A stretch of DNA of 64,000 bases from Rhizobium mongolense USDA 1844 (GCF_000419765.1 NZ_ATTQ01000012.1:1-64000); one strand, 5' to 3'. Counted from the stretch's first letter, positions 36,193-45,420 are shown. Numbers and translations are program-made. The notes: generated from the letters alone by a model not told the origin.

Positions 36193-37788
36193 ATGGTTCC
36201 TTTGCGCTTACATGATGTGCCCTTTTTATTGGTTGCCTCCTGCTTCGTCCTGACGTGCATCTTCGTCTACGCAACGGACTGGTTTGCGATGCCGTCTGAC
36301 GTCTATCGCCAGAACAAGATCGAGCGAACACCTGCACGCTATGCGCTCGATCTTGCGGCGCGCCTTCCGGTTATCGCTCTGGTCTTTGCGGGTTTCTTTT
36401 CGGTGACGTGGCGGCCGATCTACGCCATGCAGGCGACGATGAGCTTCTTTGTGATTTTCACCGGGATTTCGCGCGCCAAATTCAAGTTCATCAGAGAGCC
36501 GCTGATTTTCTCTGACATCGCGCTCGTCGTCGATGTCTTCAAATACAAGGAGATCTTCTACGCGACCTCGCTGAACGTCTTCTTCTGGATATTCTCGTTC
36601 CTTTACGTCTTCGGCGTGACCGTGCTTTATTTCTATTTCGAGCCGCATATCTTGCCTGACAGCGCACGGGTGTTCTGGGTCCTGGTCGGACTTGCCGTTG
36701 CCTTCGGTCCGTGGCTGGCGCTTTTCTACGGCCCTGTGAACGGGCCGGTTTCACGGGCCACACAGCAGCTGGTTGGACCGATCGATATCAAGAAGAATAC
36801 GGTCCGCTTCGGCACGTTCACGTCTGTCGTCCTGCATTTTATCATATGGCTTGGCCGCCGCCGCGAGAAGATCGTGCACGAGCTGTCGGTCATGCTAAAG
36901 TCGGCGCTGCACGATCTTTGGGATCCGGACGGCGACAGCGAGCCGCCGCTCATCGTCGTCTGGCAGTCGGAATCCTTCATCGACCTTCGTCATTTCGAGG
37001 TCAAAGATTTAAAGCTTCCCAATCTTGATCGACTGCGAAAACGGGCGGCGCAGTGGGGCCGCATGACGAGCGTTTTCGAAGGCGGCTATACCCTTCGCAC
37101 CGAATTTGCAATCTTAAGCGGCCTTCAGCCCGACGACGTGCATATCGATGCGAGCTATCCCTATCTGAGCGCAAGCCAATACACGGATGTCGTTTGGCCG
37201 AATAAGCTGAAGGTTGCCGGCTGGAAGACGCAGTTCATTCATCCTTACGACCGCACCTTCTTCCTGCGTCATAAGGCAATGCCGCAGCTCGGCTTCGATC
37301 ACATGATGATGCTCGACGAATTCGATCACAATCCGGAGCGCGACGGCCCTTATGTCAGCGATCAGGCGCTGACGAAAAGCGTGATCCGCGAGATCGAAAA
37401 GGATCCGCATATCAAGAATTTCCTGTTCGTCGCCTCAATGGCCAACCATGGTCCCTGGGAGGCCGGTCGCGTCGGTAATCTCACGGATCCTGTGGAGATC
37501 TATTCCGAGCTCCTTCGCCGCGCCGATCACGCGCTTGGAAACCTGGCCCATCATCTCGACACGCTGGACCGGCCAGTCTGGTTGCTCTTCTACGGAGATC
37601 ATGCGCCGCTCTTGAAGGCTTTTGCTGATCCGTTTCCGGATCCTCGTACCGACTATATGATTGTGCCGCTTGGTCGCGCTCGAGCGCATTCGCAGCGTCC
37701 GGTCCCGCCGCGGGAAGAAGCGCCGTGGAACCTGCTCGGAACCCTGCTGCGATATGCCGGTCTCAGCAAAGAGTTGCCGGCGCAATGA
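36193..37788 (+). CDS. rkpI: Membrane-bound sulfatase-fold transferase RkpI (LtaS-like)
   Basis: About 531 residues. Several N-terminal membrane spans (for example FLLVASCFVLTCIFVYA, LPVIALVFAGFFSV, LNVFFWIFSFLYVFGVTVL) are followed by an alkaline-phosphatase/sulfatase domain. Motifs: IVVWQSESFIDLR (first metal site), EGGYTLRTEFAILSGL (candidate nucleophile Thr near residue 300, arranged T-x3-E-F as in LtaS-type enzymes), NFLFVASMANHGPW, and FYGDHAPLLK (metal site). Such enzymes move phosphoglycerol or phosphoethanolamine outside the cytoplasm. ATG 36193 is preferred over a TTG at 36163; neither has a strong ribosome site. It overlaps rkpJ by ATGA. Confidence 0.88.
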   Translation: MVPLRLHDVPFLLVASCFVLTCIFVYATDWFAMPSDVYRQNKIERTPARYALDLAARLPVIALVFAGFFSVTWRPIYAMQATMSFFVIFTGISRAKFKFIREPLIFSDIALVVDVFKYKEIFYATSLNVFFWIFSFLYVFGVTVLYFYFEPHILPDSARVFWVLVGLAVAFGPWLALFYGPVNGPVSRATQQLVGPIDIKKNTVRFGTFTSVVLHFIIWLGRRREKIVHELSVMLKSALHDLWDPDGDSEPPLIVVWQSESFIDLRHFEVKDLKLPNLDRLRKRAAQWGRMTSVFEGGYTLRTEFAILSGLQPDDVHIDASYPYLSASQYTDVVWPNKLKVAGWKTQFIHPYDRTFFLRHKAMPQLGFDHMMMLDEFDHNPERDGPYVSDQALTKSVIREIEKDPHIKNFLFVASMANHGPWEAGRVGNLTDPVEIYSELLRRADHALGNLAHHLDTLDRPVWLLFYGDHAPLLKAFADPFPDPRTDYMIVPLGRARAHSQRPVPPREEAPWNLLGTLLRYAGLSKELPAQ

Positions 37789-39083
37789 TCGTGGCGGTCC
37801 GCTCAGAGGAGAAGGCGAAACGCGTCTTCCTGTTTCTCCAGGGCCCATCGTCCATCCTCTATTGCAAAATCGCGGACCGTCTCGAGGCAGCCGGCTGCGC
37901 GTGCCTTCGCGTCAACCTCAACAGCGGAGATTGGCTATTCTGGCGCAGGCGAGGTGCCATGAACTATCGCGGTCCTTTCGCCGCCTGGCCTGGTTATGTC
38001 CGTCATCTCATAGCGGACCGCAAGATTACCGACCTTATCGTCCACGGAGAGGAAAGACCCTACCACCGTGCTGCGATCGCCGAAGCCCGCGCGATGGGCG
38101 TTTCGATCTACGCCATCGAGATGGGGCATCTGCGGCCTGATTGGGTGACGATCGAGCGCGAGGGCCTTTCGTCCAACTCGCGCTTTCCTGTTGATCCGGG
38201 TCATATACTTGCGGCTGCGGAAGGCCTGCCGGAACCGGATTGGAACAGGCGCTACCGTCATGCTTTCCTCTCGGAAGCGATCGCCGATTTACTTTATTAT
38301 CTGCCGACTGTGTTCTTCTCGCTCTTTTATCCGCATTACCGGCGGCACGGGCTGTTTCATCCGCTCGCCGAATATGCCGGCTGGCTGAGGAGACTCGCAA
38401 CGGGCCGAAAGAGGGCGCGCGAGGCGAATTTCAAAGTTGGCCGGCTGTCTTCCGACAACGCAGCGTTCTTTGTCTATCCCCTGCAGATTGAGACCGACTA
38501 TCAGTTGCGCGCCCATTCGCCGTTCCACAGCCAGAGGGATGCGATCCGCTATATTCTGCGCTCATTTGCCGAGCACGCACCGCACGAAGCAAAGCTGCTC
38601 GTCAAAGTCCATCCGCTCGACAACGGGCTTATCGACTGGGACGACTATGTGAAGGCGACCGCCCTGTCGCTCGGCCTGTCCGGCCGCGTGCAGGTTATCG
38701 ACGGCGGTGATCTCTCGGCGCTGATCGCTGCAAGCCGGGGCATGGTCACCGTCAATTCCACAGCTGCGCTTTCAGCATTGCAGGCAGGCAAGCCTGTTAA
38801 GACGCTCGGAGTTACGATCTATGATATCGAAGGGCTGACGGATCCAAGTTCCATCGATCGTTTCTGGCAAGATCCACAACCGCCATCGGCAAAGCTTCTT
38901 GACGCGTTCGTGCGATTGCTCGCAGCCTCCGTGCAGGTTCGCGGCAACTTCTATTCGAAAGAGGGAGCGAAGGCTGCTGCCGAAAGCATTGCCTCGAGGT
39001 TGCTGGCGCGAAATGTCAACGAGCCGGGCGCCTACGTCGAGCCGCCGGTCCGCAAACATCCGATCAAAATAGACGTCCCCTGA
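37785..39083 (+). CDS. rkpJ: KpsS-like Kdo transferase / capsule-synthesis protein RkpJ
   Basis: A 432-residue protein starting at the ATGA overlap with rkpI (ATG 37785). KpsS-type motifs: RVFLFLQGPSSILYCKIAD, LRVNLNSGDWLFW, HGEERPYHRAAIAEARAMG, EMGHLRPDWVTIEREGLSSN, FFVYPLQIETDYQLRAHSPF, AKLLVKVHPLDNG, VTVNSTAALSALQAGKPVKT. KpsS adds the first Kdo to the lipid anchor of group 2 capsules. RkpJ is the counterpart in the rkp-1 operon. Together with the RkpZ-like protein it should make the Kdo linker here. It is the last recognised enzyme of the rkpA-G-H-I-J run; a beta-helix lipoprotein follows after 62 bases. Confidence 0.9.
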   Translation: MIVAVRSEEKAKRVFLFLQGPSSILYCKIADRLEAAGCACLRVNLNSGDWLFWRRRGAMNYRGPFAAWPGYVRHLIADRKITDLIVHGEERPYHRAAIAEARAMGVSIYAIEMGHLRPDWVTIEREGLSSNSRFPVDPGHILAAAEGLPEPDWNRRYRHAFLSEAIADLLYYLPTVFFSLFYPHYRRHGLFHPLAEYAGWLRRLATGRKRAREANFKVGRLSSDNAAFFVYPLQIETDYQLRAHSPFHSQRDAIRYILRSFAEHAPHEAKLLVKVHPLDNGLIDWDDYVKATALSLGLSGRVQVIDGGDLSALIAASRGMVTVNSTAALSALQAGKPVKTLGVTIYDIEGLTDPSSIDRFWQDPQPPSAKLLDAFVRLLAASVQVRGNFYSKEGAKAAAESIASRLLARNVNEPGAYVEPPVRKHPIKIDVP

Positions 39084-39145
39084 CCAACATCTGGTAAGAA
39101 GTCGGTTGAGTGAAGATTCGCCGCCACGCAGGCAACGGAGATAGA

Positions 39146-40369
39146 ATGATACTCGGGAAGACGAAAGCTGTCCTAATGTCAACGGGCCTCGCCTTGTTGG
39201 TTGGCTGCCAGGGGGGAGCGCCCTATATCGACAGCTCCTTTTTGCAGCCCGATCTTGGGTATCAGAGGCCGCATCCTCAGCGACCAGGCCCGTCCGTGCC
39301 GTCGCCTGATGAAGGCGAAAACACCGGGCCACTAACGCCCGTCGAGGAAAGCCCCACCGACACCTCGCCACCAAGCGAAGAGGCTGGACAAAACACACCG
39401 TGCGGACAGGCGACGATCTCCAAAATAAAGGCCCCTGGTTCAGAGCCCGTTTCATTGCGGTGCAATATCCAGCTGTCTTCGCGTGACGTCGTGACGCGTC
39501 AGCTGATCTTCGAAGGAAGCGCCGCTTCAAACGCGGTACTTGATTGTGCGGGAGGGCTAATCGACGTTAGTTCTGGTAGTTCACGCATGCAGAAAACCGG
39601 AATCGTTGTTCGCTCAACGCGAACTGCGTCAGGGCAATGGGATGCTCCGCGCAATGTCACCATTCGCAACTGCCGGATCAGAGGATTTGTCAGGATTTAC
39701 GGTCTCGGAGAAAATGCGAACGGCGAAGTGATGAAGGCCTCTTCACTCAAGCCTGACCACACCAGTTATGCCCAGGCAGCGGCACCGGCCAATGTGAGAT
39801 TTGAAAAAGTCCAGATCGAGGCGCCCAATGGCATACCCTTCTATGTGGGTCCGGGCGTAACAGGAGCGGCTTTGATATCGTCTCAAATATCAGGCCGCAG
39901 CACCGCCGTTGCCGTATATCTTGACGCCGAGTCAGCCCGCAATACGATCTCCGGAAACGTGTTCAGCATCAAAACGGATAAGCGTGAGTTGATAGCAATC
40001 GATGGTTCTGCAAGAAATACGATTTCCCGCAATACATTCGAAAACTCCGACAATGGCGGAATATTCGTCTATCGCAATTGCGGAGAAGGCGGCGTTATTC
40101 GCCACCAAAAACCGGAGTTCAATCAAATAACGCAGAACACGTTTAGGTACTCTTCCGGCCGCCAGCAACCGGCAGTTTGGCTGGGATCCCGCAACGGAGG
40201 CAAGGACTATTGCTTTACCGACCCGGCCTATCCATTTGGCAGCAGCGCAAGCAATGCAGACTTTGCTGACAACAACGATGTCGAAGGAAACAGGATCGTC
40301 GGTGGTGGTCGCAATCTGATCGTTAGCAGGGGCGGCAACAATGTCGTTCGAGACAACACGTCACAATAG
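39146..40369 (+). CDS. Parallel beta-helix lipoprotein
   Basis: A 407-residue protein. ATG 39146 is chosen for the GGAGATAGA upstream and the lipoprotein signal MILGKTKAVLMSTGLALLVG followed by Cys21. A Pro/Glu-rich linker (about residues 50-85) leads to beta-helix coils: NAVLDCAGGLIDVSSGSSRM, PRNVTIRNCRIRGFVRIYG, TAVAVYLDAESARNTISGNV, LIAIDGSARNTISRNTFENS, GGIFVYRNCGEGG, FNQITQNTFRY, PAVWLGSRNGG. Coil motifs match those of the secreted protein at 11231-12421, so the two are paralogues. Probably in the outer membrane or periplasm; may bind, modify or trim the K-antigen. It lies 62 bases after rkpJ, possibly in the same operon. Confidence 0.82.
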   Translation: MILGKTKAVLMSTGLALLVGCQGGAPYIDSSFLQPDLGYQRPHPQRPGPSVPSPDEGENTGPLTPVEESPTDTSPPSEEAGQNTPCGQATISKIKAPGSEPVSLRCNIQLSSRDVVTRQLIFEGSAASNAVLDCAGGLIDVSSGSSRMQKTGIVVRSTRTASGQWDAPRNVTIRNCRIRGFVRIYGLGENANGEVMKASSLKPDHTSYAQAAAPANVRFEKVQIEAPNGIPFYVGPGVTGAALISSQISGRSTAVAVYLDAESARNTISGNVFSIKTDKRELIAIDGSARNTISRNTFENSDNGGIFVYRNCGEGGVIRHQKPEFNQITQNTFRYSSGRQQPAVWLGSRNGGKDYCFTDPAYPFGSSASNADFADNNDVEGNRIVGGGRNLIVSRGGNNVVRDNTSQ

Positions 40370-40471
40370 GCGGCTTCTGACAGCGGAAACCATGGCTACG
40401 TGTTTTTTTGCATCTGCTGGCACATGCTATATCTGTGCAAAGCGCTTGGAGCATTGGGATTTTAGAAAGGA

Positions 40472-41332
40472 ATGGCGGAGCAAATGGCTGTGAGCGAGAC
40501 GCTACCTGCGGCAGGCACGACGAAACAGGTGATCTGCATAAATTGGGGTACGAAGTTCGGCCCCCCCTATATCAATCGCCTTTATGCAATGGTTGCGAGA
40601 AACATCACTCCGCCGTTTACCTTCACATGTTTCACCGATAACCGAGATGGAATTCGGCCTGAAGTTCTTTGCGAGGACCTACCACCATTAGACGTCCCGA
40701 AAATGCCAGAGAAATCTCCAGGGATTTGGAATAAGGCGCGGCTTTGGGGCGAAACTTTAGGATCACTCAGCGGCCCAGTTTTGTTCCTCGATTTGGACCT
40801 TGTGATTGTTGCGTCACTCGACCCGTTTTTTGAGGTTGGCAGCGCCGAGGACGTTGTTATGGCGCGCAATCAGACGACGCCATTTGAAAAGCTCGGACAG
40901 ACATCGCTGTTTCGGTTTCCGGTGGGCAAGCTCGCGCCACTGCAGGAAAGATTTAAAGCGGCACCACAGGTGATTGCGGATCAGTACCGGTTTGAGCAGC
41001 GTTTCGTAACCAGGAACGCTCCGGATGGTCCGAAGTTTTTCCCGCGCGAGTGGGTGCTGCACTTTCGTCAAGATTGCCGCCGTGCATGGCCGCTCAATTA
41101 CTTCCTTGCACCGCGGCTCCCCCAGAGCGCAAAAGTAGTCATTTTCCCTCGTGGCCTTCGCCCAGAGCAAGCGATAAGAGGGAAATACCACGAACGGGGC
41201 GCCGACACTCCGTTTGGACATCTCATGGCAAGTTTCAACAAGAAAAAGCGGCTGAAGCGGGACTCGTTCTTCGCGCATCTTCGGCATTTTATCCTCCCGA
41301 CACGCTGGGTGGCGGATCACTGGAGGGAGTAA
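40472..41332 (+). CDS. GT8-like glycosyltransferase
   Basis: About 286 residues. The N-terminus VICINWGTKFGPPYINRLYA begins a GT-A fold. PGIWNKARLWGETLGSLSG and VLFLDLDLVIVASLDPFFEV hold the DxD metal site (DLD). EWVLHFRQDCRRAWPLNYFL and KVVIFPRG close the domain. The pattern fits GT8-type retaining transferases that use UDP-sugars. Start is ATG 40472 or 40484 (GGAG precedes the latter closely). It follows the beta-helix gene and precedes a tiny frame and an acyltransferase, within the variable part of the island. Confidence 0.8.
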   Translation: MAEQMAVSETLPAAGTTKQVICINWGTKFGPPYINRLYAMVARNITPPFTFTCFTDNRDGIRPEVLCEDLPPLDVPKMPEKSPGIWNKARLWGETLGSLSGPVLFLDLDLVIVASLDPFFEVGSAEDVVMARNQTTPFEKLGQTSLFRFPVGKLAPLQERFKAAPQVIADQYRFEQRFVTRNAPDGPKFFPREWVLHFRQDCRRAWPLNYFLAPRLPQSAKVVIFPRGLRPEQAIRGKYHERGADTPFGHLMASFNKKKRLKRDSFFAHLRHFILPTRWVADHWRE

Positions 41333-41334
41333 GC

Positions 41335-41466
41335 ATGTTAAACCTGCCGATTCTCTTCGCGGGTCCGGCGACAATCGACGTTATGATTTGGCGAGCCGCT
41401 AGGCCGAGGCTGCAGCGATCCCGTTTCGTCCGAACGAAGCTAGCCGGTCCTCGGAGCGCCGGCTGA
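41335..41466 (+). CDS. Tiny open frame (43 residues), perhaps a decayed gene start
   Basis: Begins two bases after the GT8-like gene stop with an excellent ribosome site (GGAGGGAGTAAGC then ATG). Sequence begins MLNLPILFAGPATIDVMIWR and then becomes Arg-rich (RPRLQRSRFVRTKLAGPRSA) before a TGA. The first 20 residues look protein-like and the rest do not, as expected for the start of a truncated enzyme. No family can be named. Confidence 0.3.
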   Translation: MLNLPILFAGPATIDVMIWRAARPRLQRSRFVRTKLAGPRSAG

Positions 41467-41622
41467 ACAATGCTCGGGCCTGTTTACTCGCTGGAAGTCA
41501 GCGGCTGCGGAGACGTCCTTGATTGAAAATATAACGATGACGAAGTCCTTGCCTCATTGCGGGCAAATCGCACGGCTACGGATAGCCGCGATTCAGCGGG
41601 CGAACTTTCCAAAGGAGCCGAA

Positions 41623-43695
41623 ATGATATTGAGCCAAAGCCGGCCCAGTTATAGGGCCGAGCTCGATGGGCTGCGCGCCGTCGCCGTTATACCGGTTGTA
41701 CTCTATCATATCGGCCTGGCCTGGCTTCCCGGGGGCTTCGTTGGCGTCGATGTTTTCTTTGTCCTCTCCGGCTATTTCATGGCCAGAATTATCTCGTCGG
41801 AGATCGCGGCGGGCTCCTTCAATATCTGGCAGTTCTACAGCCGCCGCATCAGACGAATTTTGCCCGCGCTCACCGCGGTTCTTGCCGCAAGCACGATCGC
41901 GGCGTGGTTCCTGTTCATGCCTCAGGAGTTCGAATACTTCGCTAAAAGTCTGATCGGAGCAGCTACTTTTACCGCCAATATACTGTTCCAAAAAGAAAGC
42001 GGCTACTTCGATCTTGAAGCGCACACGAAGCCCCTGCTTCACACGTGGTCGCTGAGCGTCGAGGAGCAATTCTACATATTCTTTCCGCTTACCCTTCTCC
42101 TGACGCGGAAGTCGCGCGCAGTGACATTGGCAGTTTTGATAGCCGCATTCTTTTTGTCATTTGCCGCCAGCTGCTGGGCGGCCTTCAACGCCACATCTCA
42201 GGGGTTTTACCTGCTTCCTTTTCGGGTATGGGAGCTCCTGCTTGGGTCGCTGGTTGCCCTTGTTCCTGCACCGAAACTGACGCAGCGCAGCGAAAGCTTG
42301 ATGGCTGGGGTTGGCCTGCTTGGAATCGTTGCTGCTTTCTTCGCCTACAATGTTGACACGCCCTTTCCGGGTTACTACGCGCTCCTGCCGTGCCTGTCTG
42401 CTGCCGCAGTGATATTTTCACAGGCCCAGGGGAGCTGGAGTTACGCCCTTCTAAAGGCGCCCCCGATGATGTTCATCGGAAAGATTTCCTACTCTGTCTA
42501 TCTCTGGCACTGGCCCGTTATCGTTTTTACCCGCTACCTCAACCTCGGAATGGAGGCCTGGTTGGAAGGCGCAATGGTCTTTGCTTGCGCGCTCGCGCTC
42601 GGATACCTCTCGTGGCGTTTTATCGAGCAACCATTCAGGCACGGCGGCGGCATGAGTATAGTCACGCCGCTTGTTTCGGGCGCGGCGGCAGTTGCGGCCT
42701 CGGTTGTAGTTGCGAGCACGATCATTGCCTATCATGGGATGCCGTGGCGTCTCAGTGGGGAAGCGCTCCAGCTTTATGCGGCAACTTACGATCAAAGTCC
42801 TTTTTCTCAACCGCGTTGCTTTGCCGATACCAACGGAAACGGCCTGTCCGTCGCGGCCATAGAGGAAGGCCGGCTTTGCGTTGTGGGTGATCACTCCACA
42901 ACTGCTCCCCCGTCCTTTGTCGTTTGGGGAGACTCGCATTCGGCCGCGATGGCTCCTGCAATCGACCTTGCAGCGCGTAAGGCAGGAATAAAGGGTGTAC
43001 TTGTCGGTCGTGGCGGTTGCCCACCGCTCCCTAACGCCGCATTTTCATCTCAAAAGAACGTCGAACGCTGCGTTGATCACAACAAGGCGGCGCTTTCCTT
43101 CATTGAAACACAGAAGATCCCTTATGTATTTCTAGTCGCCTACTGGCCAAAATATGTCCACCGATCCGAGCTGCCTAAACAAGGCATCTTCTTCGATCCT
43201 AACATTGCTCCACCCGTCGAAGACTGGTCCGGGCCGGTGCGAAAGAGCCTCGAGGAAACCATCACGCGGTTAGACGCGGCTGGCACGAAGTCTGTATTGG
43301 TACTTGACGTTCCTGAAATGGGCGTACCGGTCCCCGAAGCATTAGCGAGAGCCGTAACGACAAGCCGCTCTGAGGATATTGCTCCCTCGCGCGACTACAC
43401 CGATCAAAGACAGTCGTTGGCGAGAATGGTGCTGAACGATGTCGCCAAGCGCAAGAACGCCTATCTCGTAGACCCTCTCCCTAAGTTGTGCGACGCTACC
43501 CGTTGCCACGCGATCATTAAAGACACTGTGATGTACAAGGACGCCGATCATCTTTCCGCATCGGGTGCTAGAATTCTTGCTCCCATCTTCGACGGTGTGA
43601 TCAACGTGATTGCGCATTCCATTCCTGCGCAAGCAGTTGGCGGGAAGCCTGGATCGTCAGAAGCGATAAAACCACCATTCGATGTGGCGTTTTAG
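41623..43695 (+). CDS. OafA/YrhL-type membrane acyltransferase with SGNH tail (copy 1)
   Basis: A 690-residue protein. AAGGAG six bases before ATG 41623 sets the start. The N-terminal acyltransferase-3 domain opens with SYRAELDGLRAVAV and continues GGFVGVDVFFVLSGYFMARI then YSRRIRRILPAL, with LLHTWSLSVEEQFYIFFPL and about ten membrane spans. The C-terminal SGNH-hydrolase-like domain has FVVWGDSHSAAMAPAIDLA (catalytic Ser), a GRGGCPPLP block and KDADHLSASGA (Asp and His). Such proteins carry acyl groups, often acetyl, across the membrane to surface sugars. Closely related to copy 2 at 45421-47451 in both domains. Confidence 0.9.
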   Translation: MILSQSRPSYRAELDGLRAVAVIPVVLYHIGLAWLPGGFVGVDVFFVLSGYFMARIISSEIAAGSFNIWQFYSRRIRRILPALTAVLAASTIAAWFLFMPQEFEYFAKSLIGAATFTANILFQKESGYFDLEAHTKPLLHTWSLSVEEQFYIFFPLTLLLTRKSRAVTLAVLIAAFFLSFAASCWAAFNATSQGFYLLPFRVWELLLGSLVALVPAPKLTQRSESLMAGVGLLGIVAAFFAYNVDTPFPGYYALLPCLSAAAVIFSQAQGSWSYALLKAPPMMFIGKISYSVYLWHWPVIVFTRYLNLGMEAWLEGAMVFACALALGYLSWRFIEQPFRHGGGMSIVTPLVSGAAAVAASVVVASTIIAYHGMPWRLSGEALQLYAATYDQSPFSQPRCFADTNGNGLSVAAIEEGRLCVVGDHSTTAPPSFVVWGDSHSAAMAPAIDLAARKAGIKGVLVGRGGCPPLPNAAFSSQKNVERCVDHNKAALSFIETQKIPYVFLVAYWPKYVHRSELPKQGIFFDPNIAPPVEDWSGPVRKSLEETITRLDAAGTKSVLVLDVPEMGVPVPEALARAVTTSRSEDIAPSRDYTDQRQSLARMVLNDVAKRKNAYLVDPLPKLCDATRCHAIIKDTVMYKDADHLSASGARILAPIFDGVINVIAHSIPAQAVGGKPGSSEAIKPPFDVAF

Positions 43696-43929
43696 TATAA
43701 CGCCAGGCGTGCATGCTCTGCTGCTTCTCTTGACCTATGGCTTTGCGGCTCGCACCAACACCCAAAGCTACGTCTTGCCAGTCATGGCTGTGCGGGGCGC
43801 CTTGACACTGCGGCCTTAACGGGTGTCGGCATGGCTGAATTGAGGCCGATAATTGATATCTATTCCGTCCAATACAACGTCGAGCGCGCGGGCAATGATA
43901 TCATTTCGCTTACTCCTGGGCAGAACACG

Positions 43930-44646
43930 TTAACTGCGGGCAAAAGAGATCGGGCTAGCCATGTGTTTTTCGATGTCATCCCTGTTTCGAACGAGGGGAA
44001 GGCCGATTTGTGCGGAGAGCTCGCCCTCCGTGGTGAACACATTCCCGCGATTTCGAAGCTGCGTCAGCACAAAAGTGTCCTCCGCGATCTGTCGCCGAAG
44101 TTTGCCCCTGTCGTTGTAAGAATGGCCCATTTTCGTCACGGAGAACCCGGCCAGGGTCACTGACGGCGCGCCCATGAAAAGGGCGTAACAAACAGCTGCA
44201 ACTCCGTTTGTGACTTTTCCGAGTTCTCCCACACCAGGGGGAAGGCCACCGCTCACGGCGGTGACGATCGCCTCACGCTCATCCTTGGTGGCGCGCATCA
44301 GACTCTTGTACTGCACCTGGGGCATCAGCAGCAGCCTCAGTCGCATGAACCATAGAGGTTTCGTGTGAAGCCATAAAAGACCTCTCGTTCTCACGTGAGG
44401 ATGCTCATCCCAAGACTTCTTTCTCTTTCGAAACGTCAGGTCGGCCGGTGGGAGGCCCAAGGCGGCAGCCGTCTTGCCCGAGTTGTTGACATCGACGCGA
44501 GCGCAATGTCCGATCAAGTCAGCCGGTATTGTAGGGGATGGGGCGGAGCCGAGGATCAACCATGGCTGATCGCGAATGTCGAGCTGCGAGAGCCAGAGGC
44601 GGTGTTTTTCCCGGAGGATTTCGAGCGCGTCAGGTCCAACTGTCAT
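43930..44646 (-). CDS. GSAPS-motif protein, possible nonulosonate (sialyl)-type transferase
   Basis: A 238-residue protein. Near the start, QPWLILGSAPSPTIPADLIG has the GSAPS turn. It is followed by VDVNNSGKTAAALGLPPADL; later comes KVTNGVAAVCYALFMGAPSV then TLAGFSVTKMGHSYNDRG. The arrangement (G-x-G/A-P-S near the N-terminus, then T-N/S-G-x8-A-L-x-x-G-x4-V-x-L-x-G and an H) is the plan of GT42 sialyltransferases and of DUF115/MptE-like proteins. Relatives in this window are at 47557 (broken), 49726, 54885 and 55865. Rhizobial K-antigens often contain pseudaminic-type acids, so a nonulosonate transferase is plausible, but this is inference. Confidence 0.55.
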   Translation of the reverse strand: MTVGPDALEILREKHRLWLSQLDIRDQPWLILGSAPSPTIPADLIGHCARVDVNNSGKTAAALGLPPADLTFRKRKKSWDEHPHVRTRGLLWLHTKPLWFMRLRLLLMPQVQYKSLMRATKDEREAIVTAVSGGLPPGVGELGKVTNGVAAVCYALFMGAPSVTLAGFSVTKMGHSYNDRGKLRRQIAEDTFVLTQLRNRGNVFTTEGELSAQIGLPLVRNRDDIEKHMASPISFARS

Positions 44647-45420
44647 CTAGAAATTTCCGTCGCTTAGTTTGCAAGGAGAGGTTCTCTTCAGTACATGCGC
44701 CATGTCTTGCACAACCCAATCGACGTGTCCACTCCGCGCTGAATTTCCGTGATGCCGTTAATCGCGGCAGTTTATATTCGGCGTTTGCCCTCCCGCACGC
44801 TAAGGACGGTTGATGCGCGGTCACTTGAACAACTTAGCCGCGATGATATGATTCAGTTGTCGTGAAGGCCCTGTTGGGCTGCGACGGGCATATCGGCAGT
44901 AAGATCGTGGCTACCCCGCATCTGCGGTACATCGGCCCCGATTCTGCATCCGACGGAAGCAAGTCACGGCGATTTTCGAGATTAATACTGCATTTTCTGA
45001 TTCTCTTTTCGCGGGCCGGAGGGCCCGCGGCGTGAAGAACATGGCTTTCGTCAAGCGCTTCAATTTGTCCGTTATATTCCGTCACGTCCGATGCCAACAG
45101 TGTGGCTTTCGTTCCTCCGAACACCGCTGTTGCCTTCCTCCGCGCGAATGATCGAGGTTTGTGCTTGCAGGCTCAGCGACGGAATGCAGTCGCAAAAAAG
45201 TCCATGTTCTGTTTGTGATTGACCACAAAGCCGGCCCGCCTGGATCTGCATATGCCGATCTTCTCTGTGCTGGCGTTGCCTAGCGACATTTCGCGAGCAG
45301 GTGATTGACGAGACCAGCGGCTCGGCTACAAGTGGTCCGCCTTCAAAAGGGGTTGAGCGGGTTACATTACCCATGACCGAGGCAACGTCCGCGGTCGGTA
45401 GTTCGTAGAGGAGCAGCTCG
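44647..45420. other. Intergenic region, nothing assigned
   Basis: About 770 bases between a minus-strand gene start and acyltransferase copy 2. It contains a perfect GC hairpin (45010-45029, stem CGCGGGCC, loop GGAG) without a following T-run. There are short frames on both strands with no recognised domain. The content looks like decayed sequence. GAGGAG at 45407-45412 is the ribosome site for the next gene. Confidence 0.4.

Noticed and set aside
45010..45029. Perfect GC hairpin as a terminator
   Set aside because: The 8-bp stem is perfect but neither strand has a run of T after it, and no recognised gene ends just before it.
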